Assembly (NCBI RefSeq): GCF_006716445.1
Contig: NZ_VFPA01000007.1
Location: 285,320 to 349,319, forward strand
DNA: 64,000 nt
Origin: Pseudonocardia kunmingensis
GTDB lineage: Bacteria > Actinomycetota > Actinomycetes > Mycobacteriales > Pseudonocardiaceae
Reading direction: 5' to 3'
Shown: piece after piece, positions 56,743 to 64,000 of the stretch
Layout of the letters: the number at the start of each line of letters is the position of its first letter
Position numbering within the stretch: position 1 is the stretch's first letter
The notes under the pieces: model-generated
Told to the model about the DNA's origin: nothing
What the model saw: only the letters and a program-made list of their open reading frames with translations
Databases searched by the model: none
Made by a program: the position numbers and the translations under genes

Positions 56743-58553
56743 CGCCGCTCGATCGCGGCCGGGCGCACCTGGGCGGCGCGGATCCGCGCGAGGTCGAACT
56801 TGGGCGTCCGGTCGAACCGGTAGAGGCCGTTCTGCTCCTGGAAGACGTCCGTCAGCTGCGTGTAGCAGTACCCGAACATCTCCGGGTCGTCGCGCAGCAC
56901 CGCGACGAGGCCCTCGAAGCGGGCGTAGAACTCCTCGAGGTCGCGCACCCGGTCGCCGTACCCCCAGGACCCGCTCGCCGACTGCGCGCGCCCGGCCTCG
57001 GCCGGGTTCCACCAGATCCCGCCGAACTCGCTGACGAAGAACGGCTGCCCGCGGTAGGCGATCGACCACGACTCGCCGGTGTCGTCGGACCGGTTCACGT
57101 ACGGGTCACCGTCGGCGAGGCGGGCGTGGTTCGCCGCGAACGCCTGCGGGTCCTGCTCGTAGTCGTGGCTGTCGAAGACGTCGGACTCCGCGATCCGGTG
57201 GGCGTAGCCCGACGTGTCCAGCACCGGGCGCGACGTGTCGAACGCCTTGGTGGCGAGGAACATCCCGCGCATCACGTCGTCGAGGGCGGTGATGCGGTCG
57301 CCGTAGGCCTGCCAGGTCTCGTTCAGCGGGCACCAGCCGATGATCGAGGGGTGGGAGTGGTCGCGCTCCAGCACCTCGAGCCATTCCTGGACGTACGACG
57401 CGCCGGGCTGCTGGTTCGTGGTCTCGCCCTGCTCGGTGTTGCAGCCCCAGTCGCCGAACTCGCCCCAGACGAGGTAGCCGAGACGGTCCGCGTGGTGCAG
57501 GAACCGCTCCTCGAACACCTTCTGGTGCAGCCGCGCGCCGTTGAAGCCCGCGGCGAGGGAGAGCTCGATGTCGCGGACGAGGGCGGTGTCGCTCGGCGCG
57601 GTCATCAGGCCGTCCGGGTACCAGCCCTGGTCGAGCACCAGGCGCTGGAAGACGACCTCGCCGTTGAGCCGGACCTGCTTCCCGGTGATCGCGACGCTCC
57701 GCAGCCCGGCGTACGACGCGATCTCGTCGACCGGGTGCCCGTCCGCGTCCCGCAGCTCGACGTGCAGGTCGTAGAGGAAGGGATCGGCCGGCGACCAGAG
57801 GCGGACCCGCTCCTGCGGCAGGACGAGGCTCAGCCGGGGCGCCAGGTCGAGGTCGGCGCGGACCTCCCCGGTGACGACCTCGCCCGCCTCGTCCGACACC
57901 GTCATCCGGACGACGCCGCCGAGGAGGTTCGCCGAGAGCGGCACCTCGACGTCGAACGACCGGCCGGCGACGTTCGGCGTGATGCGCGGGCGCCGGATCG
58001 CGGTCGGCGGCACGGGCTCCATCCAGACCGTCTGCCAGATCCCGGTCGTGCGCCAGTACTTCGCCGCGCGCGGGGCGTAGTCGCGGGACTGCTTGCCCCG
58101 CGCCTGCGGCGCCTCCGGCTCGTCGCGGGCCCGCACGACCAGCGCCACCTCGACGCCCGGCGGCGCGGCGTCGGTGATGTCGAACGAGAAGCTGGAGAAC
58201 CCGCCCCGGTGCCGCCCGACCTCGACGCCGTCCACCCACACGGTGGTGTCGTGGTCGACCGCGCCGAAGTGCAGCAGCACCCGGCTGCCGCGCCACTCCT
58301 CCGGCACCGTGACCGCGCGCCGGTACCAGACGGCGCGCAGGAAGTCCTGGTCGTCGATGCCGGACAGCGCGCTCTCGGGCGCGAACGGCACGAGGATCTG
58401 GGCCGCCAGCGGGCGGTCGCGCAGGCCGCGGGCCAGCCCGCTGTCGCCGCGGTCGACCTCGAAGCCCCAGCGGCCGTTCAGGTTCTGCCACCGGTCGCGG
58501 CGGAACTGGGGTCGGGGGTACTCCGGGCGGGGTTGCGTCTCGTCGGCGGACAC
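56739..58553 (-). CDS. Glycoside hydrolase family 2 protein
   Basis: 604 residues with the GH2 layout: jelly-roll sugar-binding domain (about 20-180, ending DYAPRAAKYWRTTGIWQTVWME), immunoglobulin-like domain (185-290), TIM barrel from 295. Acid/base E412 in WCPLNETW and nucleophile E509 in FFVSEFGG. Activity could be beta-galactosidase, beta-mannosidase or beta-glucuronidase; context favours a mannose-containing glycan. No signal peptide. GTG at 58553 with GAGAGGAA upstream. Confidence 0.88.
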   Translation of the reverse strand: MSADETQPRPEYPRPQFRRDRWQNLNGRWGFEVDRGDSGLARGLRDRPLAAQILVPFAPESALSGIDDQDFLRAVWYRRAVTVPEEWRGSRVLLHFGAVDHDTTVWVDGVEVGRHRGGFSSFSFDITDAAPPGVEVALVVRARDEPEAPQARGKQSRDYAPRAAKYWRTTGIWQTVWMEPVPPTAIRRPRITPNVAGRSFDVEVPLSANLLGGVVRMTVSDEAGEVVTGEVRADLDLAPRLSLVLPQERVRLWSPADPFLYDLHVELRDADGHPVDEIASYAGLRSVAITGKQVRLNGEVVFQRLVLDQGWYPDGLMTAPSDTALVRDIELSLAAGFNGARLHQKVFEERFLHHADRLGYLVWGEFGDWGCNTEQGETTNQQPGASYVQEWLEVLERDHSHPSIIGWCPLNETWQAYGDRITALDDVMRGMFLATKAFDTSRPVLDTSGYAHRIAESDVFDSHDYEQDPQAFAANHARLADGDPYVNRSDDTGESWSIAYRGQPFFVSEFGGIWWNPAEAGRAQSASGSWGYGDRVRDLEEFYARFEGLVAVLRDDPEMFGYCYTQLTDVFQEQNGLYRFDRTPKFDLARIRAAQVRPAAIERR

Positions 58554-58579
58554 GCGGTGGTTCCTCTCAGGCTCGGGGG

Positions 58580-61500
58580 TCAGGAGAACCGCAGGGTCAG
58601 CAGCTCGAACGGGCGCAGCTCCAGGTCGAGCTCCGCACCGGGGTCCGTCCGCCGGACCGCGCCGCCCGCGACGGGCCGCTCGAGCAGGTCGGTGGCCACG
58701 GCCTCGGTCCAGCCGAACGCCGTGCGCACGGTGGCGCGCGAGCGGTTGCCGTGCGCCTCGTAGAGGCGCACGACGAGGTCGCCGGACCGGTCCTCGGCGA
58801 GCTTGACGCTCTCGACGACGACCGCCGGGTCCGTGACCTCGAGCAGCGGCGCGGTCGGGCGTCCTCGGGTGATCCGCGGCGGGAGGTGCTGGGCGTACCC
58901 GTCGACGACCGCCTCGGGGATCCCACCGGGGCGCAGGCTCACCGTGAACGAGTGCCGGCCCTGGTCCGCGCCCGGGTCGGGGTAGCGCGGCGCCCGCAGG
59001 AGCGACAGGCGCGCCGTCGTCGTCGGCCGGCCGTCGGGCGCCTGGCCGCCCCGGACGTCGTGGCCGTACACCACGTCGTTCGCGATGGCCACGCCGTAGC
59101 CGGGCTCGCCGACGTGGATCCAGCGGTGGGCGACGGTCTCGAACCGCGCGGTGTCCCAGGACGTGTTCTGGTGGATCGGGCGGTGCAGGTGCCCGAACTG
59201 GATCTCCGACGTCGCCCGGTCGGCGCGCACGTCGAGCGGGAACGCGAGCTTGAGCAGCTTCTGCGACTCGTGCCAGTCGATCTCGAAGCCGTACTCGACG
59301 CGCCCGTCCACCAGCCGGATGGTGACCTCGATGCTCGTGTCCCCCAGCTCGTGGCGGACCTCCACGGCGTCGTCCACGACCTCGACCGACGCGGGCTCGA
59401 CGAGGTCGCGCCCGCTGCGCTTGTCCTCGTCGTCGATGTCCCACGCGTCCCACTCCCGCGGGGTGTCGCGGAACAGCTGCAGGACGCCACCCGCGAGCCC
59501 CGCGGGCACCAGCTCGCGGTCCGCGGCCCGGTCGACGACGGAGACGAGCGTCCCGCGCCGGTCGACCTCGACGCGCAGCAGGCCGTCCTCGAGCACGATC
59601 CGGTCGCCGTCGGGGCGCGGGCGCGCGACGGCGGGTGCGGTCACCGGGCCGATGCCCAGTCCGGGCACGCCGTCGTGCGTGTACGGCCCGGCGTTCGCGG
59701 CGACCGGGGTGTCGCCGCCTGCGCCGAGAGCGGCGAGGGAGGTGTCGATCAGCGCGGTCAGGTCCTCGGCGACGCGCTGGTAGTTGCGCTCCGCCTCCTC
59801 GTGGACCCAGGCGATCGACGTCCCGGGCAGGATGTCGTGGAACTGCTGCAGGAGCACGACCTGCCAGGCGCGCTCGAGGGCGTCGTAGGGGTACGGGGTG
59901 CCGTGCCGGACGGCCGCGGTGGCCGCCCACAGCTCCGCCTCGCGCAGCAGGCCCTCGCTGTGGCGGTTGCCGTGCTTGCCGCGGTGCTGCGAGGTCAGCG
60001 TGCCGCGGTGCAGCTCGAGGTACATCTCGCCCACCCACACCGGCGGGGCGGGCAGCTCCGCCTCGGCCGCGGCGAAGAAGTCCTGCGGGTTGCCCAGCCG
60101 GACGCGCGGGGACCCGTCGAGGTCCTCCTTGCGCTCGGCGGCCGCGAGCATCTCCCGGGTGGGCCCGCCGCCGCCGTCACCCCAGCCGAACAGGCCGAGC
60201 ACGTGCCGCGCCGCGCCCTTCTGCCGGAACACGCGCTCGGTGCGGGCCAGGTCCTGGGCGCCGAGGTCGGAGTTGTAGGTCTCCGCGGGCGGGAAGTGGG
60301 TGAACACGCGCGACCCGTCGATGCCCTCCCAGAGGAAGCTCGAGTGCGGCATCGCGTTCGTGGTGTTCCAGGACGGCTTCTGGGTGAGGAACCAGCGGGC
60401 GCCCGCCGCGCGCACGATCTGCGGGAGCGCGGCGGTGTAGCCGAACGAGTCGGGCAGCCAGGCCTCCTCGCTGTCGACCCCGAACTCCTCGGAGAAGAAC
60501 CGCTTCCCGAGCACGAACTGGCGCGCCAGCGCCTCCCCGCCGGGCATGTTGGTGTCGGACTCGACCCACATCCCGCCCACCGGCCGGATGCGGCCCGCCG
60601 CCACGGCCTTGCGGACGCGCTCGAACAGCTCCGGCTGGCTCTCCTTGAGCCAGGCGTACTGCTGGGCCGAGGACGCGGCGAACACGAAGTCGGGGTGGCG
60701 CTCGACGAGGTCGAGGACGTTGGCGAAGGTCCGCGCGACCTTCCGCACGGTCTCGCGCACCGGCCAGAGCCAGGCGCAGTCGATGTGCGCGTGCCCGACG
60801 GCGGACACGATCAACGAGCTCTCGGCGGCCCCGCTGCGCAGGACCGCGGCCAGCACCTCACGTCCTCGCGCCGCCGTGCCCGGGACGTCGTCGGGGTCCA
60901 TGACGTCGACCATGCGCTCGAGCGCGTGGACGACCTCGGCGCGGCGGGCACCGTGTGCGGGCAGCACGTCGACGAGCCCGTCGAGGGCCACCACGTCCTG
61001 CAGCAGCTCCCACACCACCAGGTCGCGGCGCGCCACCGACACGTCGGTGAGGCGGTACTGGAACGCCTCGCCCGCCGTCGCCCTGTGCCCCAGCGCCGTC
61101 GGCTCGTACTCGTACGGCGTCTGGATGACGGGGTTGGCCGCCGCCTCGATCAGCAGGCGGAACGGCCCCGGCCCGGGGAGCGGGACCCAGGCGTTGAGCG
61201 GTTCGATCGCCTTGACGATCGTGCCGTCCGGGCGGTAGGCGGTGGCCTCCGCCTGGAACCCGGCCTGGTCGCCGGTGAACCCGAGGTCGACGACGAGCTC
61301 GGTCTCGTCCGGCGCCCAGTCGGCGGGGACCTCGCCGCGCACGTCGAACCAGACGGTGTCCCACGGCCGTCCCCACGCGCGGCCGAGCGCGAACGGCTCG
61401 AACCGCTGCGCCACCGCGTGCGCGAACGGCACGGGCTCCCCGCCGACCTGCCACGCGGCGACCTCGACCGGGCGGGAGTCGCGGTAGAGCGCGGGCCGGA

Positions 61501-61591
61501 TGCGGAACTCGGTGAAGCGCCGCACCCGCAGCATCGCGAGCTCGACGGCGTCGAGCTGCGAGCGGCCGTGCGGATTGGTCTCGTCAACCAC
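58580..61591 (-). CDS. Glycoside hydrolase family 38 alpha-mannosidase
   Basis: 1003 residues. N-terminal helical/beta extension to about 255, GH38 catalytic domain with zinc ligands H267-x-H-x-D271 (GHAHIDCAWLWP) and nucleophile D381 (AWLPDSFGY), the central helical domain with FHDILPGTSIAWVHEEAE, and C-terminal beta domains. Retaining exo-alpha-mannosidase acting on oligosaccharides taken up by the adjacent transporter. No signal peptide. GTG at 61591. Cytosolic location of this, GH2 and sulfatase suggests intact import followed by stepwise breakdown. Confidence 0.92.
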   Translation of the reverse strand: MVDETNPHGRSQLDAVELAMLRVRRFTEFRIRPALYRDSRPVEVAAWQVGGEPVPFAHAVAQRFEPFALGRAWGRPWDTVWFDVRGEVPADWAPDETELVVDLGFTGDQAGFQAEATAYRPDGTIVKAIEPLNAWVPLPGPGPFRLLIEAAANPVIQTPYEYEPTALGHRATAGEAFQYRLTDVSVARRDLVVWELLQDVVALDGLVDVLPAHGARRAEVVHALERMVDVMDPDDVPGTAARGREVLAAVLRSGAAESSLIVSAVGHAHIDCAWLWPVRETVRKVARTFANVLDLVERHPDFVFAASSAQQYAWLKESQPELFERVRKAVAAGRIRPVGGMWVESDTNMPGGEALARQFVLGKRFFSEEFGVDSEEAWLPDSFGYTAALPQIVRAAGARWFLTQKPSWNTTNAMPHSSFLWEGIDGSRVFTHFPPAETYNSDLGAQDLARTERVFRQKGAARHVLGLFGWGDGGGGPTREMLAAAERKEDLDGSPRVRLGNPQDFFAAAEAELPAPPVWVGEMYLELHRGTLTSQHRGKHGNRHSEGLLREAELWAATAAVRHGTPYPYDALERAWQVVLLQQFHDILPGTSIAWVHEEAERNYQRVAEDLTALIDTSLAALGAGGDTPVAANAGPYTHDGVPGLGIGPVTAPAVARPRPDGDRIVLEDGLLRVEVDRRGTLVSVVDRAADRELVPAGLAGGVLQLFRDTPREWDAWDIDDEDKRSGRDLVEPASVEVVDDAVEVRHELGDTSIEVTIRLVDGRVEYGFEIDWHESQKLLKLAFPLDVRADRATSEIQFGHLHRPIHQNTSWDTARFETVAHRWIHVGEPGYGVAIANDVVYGHDVRGGQAPDGRPTTTARLSLLRAPRYPDPGADQGRHSFTVSLRPGGIPEAVVDGYAQHLPPRITRGRPTAPLLEVTDPAVVVESVKLAEDRSGDLVVRLYEAHGNRSRATVRTAFGWTEAVATDLLERPVAGGAVRRTDPGAELDLELRPFELLTLRFS

Positions 61592-61642
61592 AGTCGTTCG
61601 TCGTCCCTTGGAAGTGGAGGAACCTGCGAGAACCCGGTCGGG

Positions 61643-62521
61643 TCAGCCTTTGAGGGCGCCGCCGAGGCTCGACCGGAGGAGGTACCGGCGGAGCAGGACG
61701 TAGAGGATCGTCGGAGGCACCATGTAGATCAGGGCGCTGGCGGCGAGCACACCCCAGTCCACCTGGTTGAACGCGCTGAAGGCCTGGAAGAGCCCGATCG
61801 ACAGCGGGTAGAGCTCCGGCGACTGGAGGAGCACAAGCGGCGTCAGGAAGTCGCCCCACACCGCCATGAAGGTGATCATCGCGGCCGCCCCCAGGCCGGG
61901 GCCGACCAGCGGGAACACGATCCGGCGGATCGCCCCGAACCGCGTGTTCCCGTCCATCCAGGCGGCTTCCTCGAGCTCGAACGGGATCGCGTCGATCGTG
62001 CCCTTCAGCAGCCACAGGGTCACCGGCAGCGCGACGGCGGCCTCCACCAGGATCAGGCCCAGGTAGCTGTTGTCGAGGCCCATCTTCACCATCAGCAGGT
62101 AGAGCGCCACGATCGTCGCCGGCGCCGGGATCACCCGGATGAGCAGGATCGAGAACATGAAGAACTTGCGGCCGCGGAAGCGGAAGCGCGACAGCCCGTA
62201 GGCGCCGAGGACGCCGACCGCGAGGTTGAGCGCCGTGGCCGCGATCGCGACGACGAGGCTGTTGACCAGCAGCCGGGGCGTGTCGGCGTCGGTGAAGAAG
62301 CGGGCGAAGTTCTCGAGCGTGAGCGTCGGGCTCTGGACGGTGGGGCCCGCGTCGGCGTCCACGGCGCTCAGCAGCACCCAGGCGAACGGCACCACGCAGA
62401 ACAGCGCGACCAGCGCCAGGAGGACGTACTGGAGCGCGCGCTGGACGACGGTCACGGCCGAGAGCTGCGGCCGGGACCGGGCGGGCGCGCGGGGCGCGAC
62501 GCGTTCCGCCGTCGCGGTCAC
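61643..62521 (-). CDS. Carbohydrate ABC transporter permease (MalG type)
   Basis: 292-residue CUT1 permease with six helices. EAA loop DAIPFELEEAAWMDGNTRFGAIRRIVFPLVGPG. A 35-residue basic N-terminus precedes the first helix. GTG overlaps the next permease stop by four bases. Partners with the MalF-type gene upstream; the cognate ATPase is not in the visible operon. Confidence 0.9.
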   Translation of the reverse strand: MTATAERVAPRAPARSRPQLSAVTVVQRALQYVLLALVALFCVVPFAWVLLSAVDADAGPTVQSPTLTLENFARFFTDADTPRLLVNSLVVAIAATALNLAVGVLGAYGLSRFRFRGRKFFMFSILLIRVIPAPATIVALYLLMVKMGLDNSYLGLILVEAAVALPVTLWLLKGTIDAIPFELEEAAWMDGNTRFGAIRRIVFPLVGPGLGAAAMITFMAVWGDFLTPLVLLQSPELYPLSIGLFQAFSAFNQVDWGVLAASALIYMVPPTILYVLLRRYLLRSSLGGALKG

Positions 62522-63429
62522 ACGTCCACCTTCGCGAGCCGGACGTAGGTGAGCCCGAGGACGAGGACGAGCACCAGCAGGATGACCGACGCCGCGCTGC
62601 CGAGCCCGATCTGCGAGTACTGGAACGCGCGCTCGAAGATGTAGATCGAGGTGAGCTCGGTCGCGGAGCCGGGGCCGCCCTGCGTCAGGAAGTAGACGAG
62701 CCCGAACACGCCGACCGTGGTGATCGTCGTCAGCAGCAGGTAGAGGAACACCGGCCCGCGGATGAGCGGCAGCGTGACGTACCGGAAGACCTGCACCGCG
62801 CTCGCCCCGTCGATCCGGGAGGCCTCGATGAGCTCGTCGGGGACGTCCTCCAGCGCCGCCTGGAACATGATCATCGCGAACGCGATGCCCCGCCAGATGT
62901 TGACGACGATGATGCAGAGCATCGGGGACTCCTGCAGCGCCGCCACCGGCGCCTCGCCGAGCAGGCCGAGCAGCCGGTTGAGCGTGCCGTCGTCGCGCGG
63001 GGAGAGCACGCTGGCCCAGGTCAGCGACGCCACGACCTCGGGCACCACCATCGGCAGCAGCACGGCGGCGCCGAACAGCCCCTTGCCCCGCAGCCACTTG
63101 CGTCCCAGCAGCAGCGCGGCGAGCATCCCGAGCACGGTCTGACCGATGATCGCCGACCAGAGCACGAACGAACCGGTGTGCCCCAGCGACGCCAGGAAGT
63201 CCCCGGACCCGAGCAGGTAGGAGTAGTTGTCGAGGCCGACGTACTGCGGGTTCCTGGCGGCGAAGCCGGTCAGCTGGGTGTTGGTGAAGCTGAGGTAGAC
63301 CCCGTACGCGGTCGGGGCGATGACGAAGACGCCGATGAGCAGGACCGACGGTCCCAGCAGCAGCGACAGGAGCCCGCCGTGGCGCTGCCGCGGGCCCGGG
63401 CGCGCGACCGGCGCGCCGGCAGCTGTCAC
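62518..63429 (-). CDS. Carbohydrate ABC transporter permease (MalF type)
   Basis: 303 residues, six helices; N-terminal helix LLSLLLGPSVLLIGVFVIAPTAYGVYLSFTN, EAA loop EDVPDELIEASRIDGASAVQVFRYVTLPLIRGP. GTG at 63429 overlaps the binding-protein TGA (GTGA). Confidence 0.9.
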   Translation of the reverse strand: MTAAGAPVARPGPRQRHGGLLSLLLGPSVLLIGVFVIAPTAYGVYLSFTNTQLTGFAARNPQYVGLDNYSYLLGSGDFLASLGHTGSFVLWSAIIGQTVLGMLAALLLGRKWLRGKGLFGAAVLLPMVVPEVVASLTWASVLSPRDDGTLNRLLGLLGEAPVAALQESPMLCIIVVNIWRGIAFAMIMFQAALEDVPDELIEASRIDGASAVQVFRYVTLPLIRGPVFLYLLLTTITTVGVFGLVYFLTQGGPGSATELTSIYIFERAFQYSQIGLGSAASVILLVLVLVLGLTYVRLAKVDV

Positions 63430-64000
63430 TGCGACACCAGGCTGGGGCCGAGCAGGTCGGCCGCCTCGCTCGCGAACGCGGACGCCGCCTGCGCCCCGTC
63501 GGCCTTGCCGAGGAGGATCTGCTCGGTCGCGTTCTGCGCGGCCTGGGACGCCTGGTCGGCGCCGTCCCCCTCCGGCACGTCGATGCTGGTCGCGAGCTTC
63601 TCCTCGGCGTCGAGGAGGCTCGGCTCGCCGCTGTAGGGCGCGAGGTCGGAGATGCCGGAGCGCGGCGCCGCGGCGCCGACCGCGACGAGCTGCCGGGCGA
63701 GCGCGCTGCCCGAGCTCAGCCACTGGGCGAGCTCGACCGCGGCGTCGGCGTGCTCCGTCTCGGCGTTCACGCCGTAGGAGAACCCGCCGCCGCTGACCGA
63801 GTAGGGCTGGGTGCCCGGCACCAGCGCCGGGTAGTCCCAGGTCGCCACCTTGTCCTGCACGCCCTCGATCGGGGCGGCGCCCTCGGGGCCCCAGTCGTAG
63901 CGCCACCCCCACGTGCCCTGCGCGACCACCGGGAGCGTCCCCTCCGGGAAGTCGACGTACTTCGTCTGCTCCCAGGGGTTCGGGTTGAGCAGGTCCTGGA
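63426..64000 (-). CDS. Sugar ABC transporter substrate-binding protein, C-terminal part
   Basis: About 190 C-terminal residues of a family 1 extracellular binding protein; the frame is still open at the window edge (LLNPNPWEQTKYVDFPEGTLPVVAQGTWGWRYDWGPEGA...), so the signal peptide lies outside. Blocks GTWGWRYDWGPEG and FSYGVNAETEHADAAVELAQWLSS are typical of the last lobe of CUT1 binding proteins. First of the visible genes of the glycan operon. Confidence 0.87.
   Translation of the reverse strand, partial: QDLLNPNPWEQTKYVDFPEGTLPVVAQGTWGWRYDWGPEGAAPIEGVQDKVATWDYPALVPGTQPYSVSGGGFSYGVNAETEHADAAVELAQWLSSGSALARQLVAVGAAAPRSGISDLAPYSGEPSLLDAEEKLATSIDVPEGDGADQASQAAQNATEQILLGKADGAQAASAFASEAADLLGPSLVSQ

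Noticed and set aside
58751..62548. 1265-codon open frame on the plus strand
   Set aside because: Entirely antisense to GH38 and the permease genes, very rich in Arg/Gly/Val/Asp and without any domain; a GC-rich shadow.

Overview
The window is one uninterrupted stretch of very GC-rich actinobacterial chromosome. It carries mycothiol synthesis (mshB), the LpqY-SugABC trehalose importer, GpgS, the SigE/RseA/HtrA/TatB stress block, a DUF3117 protein, frequent GTG starts and many leaderless-type promoters. Together these point to the mycolata/Pseudonocardiaceae side of the Actinobacteria. A Pseudonocardia-like host is my best guess, not something proved here. I saw no rRNA, tRNA, CRISPR, phage or insertion-sequence genes.

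The backbone is collinear (reverse-complemented) with the M. tuberculosis region from about corA (Rv1239c) back to mshB (Rv1170), as I remember that map. In order it holds corA; sugC-sugB-sugA-lpqY; a YflT-like protein; an MgtE_N/CBS protein; a DUF1003 protein; mrp; tatB; htrA; rseA; sigE; an O-methyltransferase; glgC; glgA/glgM; a DUF3117 protein; a DNA-3-methyladenine glycosylase; a DivIVA-like protein; gpgS; LOG proteins; dapE; dapD; dapC; fdxC; a small membrane protein; and mshB. Strands agree throughout. Themes are trehalose and alpha-glucan metabolism (lpqY-sugABC, glgC, glgA, gpgS), diaminopimelate synthesis (dapC, dapD, dapE) and envelope stress (sigE operon).

Accessory blocks sit between the backbone genes. 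(1) 666-6928: a Rieske protein, a frameshifted EamA exporter behind a possible leader-peptide attenuator, a methyltransferase, a metallophosphoesterase coupled to a ParB-like protein, and SRPBCC/VOC genes divergent from an AraC regulator. (2) 11980-16435: a membrane zinc-ribbon peptide, two genes resembling the ethylmalonyl-CoA pathway (acyl-CoA dehydrogenase and CoA-ester lyase), and PhzF. (3) 20070-30146: an island bounded on both sides by related 60-bp palindromes. Its core is a catabolic-looking set: DUF3830, two Asp/Glu-racemase-fold proteins, a GntR/FCD regulator, a D-2-hydroxyacid dehydrogenase, an amidase and a class III aminotransferase. Two matching GntR-type operators tie the set together; this is the best candidate for an undescribed system. 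(4) 49695-55324: a complete oligopeptide ABC transporter. (5) 55432-64000: a glycan module of sulfatase, GH2, GH38 alpha-mannosidase, two sugar permeases and a partial binding protein, without its own ATPase.

Regulation is unusually readable. At least eight genes start 6-7 bases after a TANNNT -10 element (leaderless). phzF and its divergent neighbour share overlapping -10 boxes. glgC follows an 18-codon leader ORF with an ATGA junction. sigE has its own ECF-type promoter. Convergent gene pairs are separated by long palindromes from a few recurring families.
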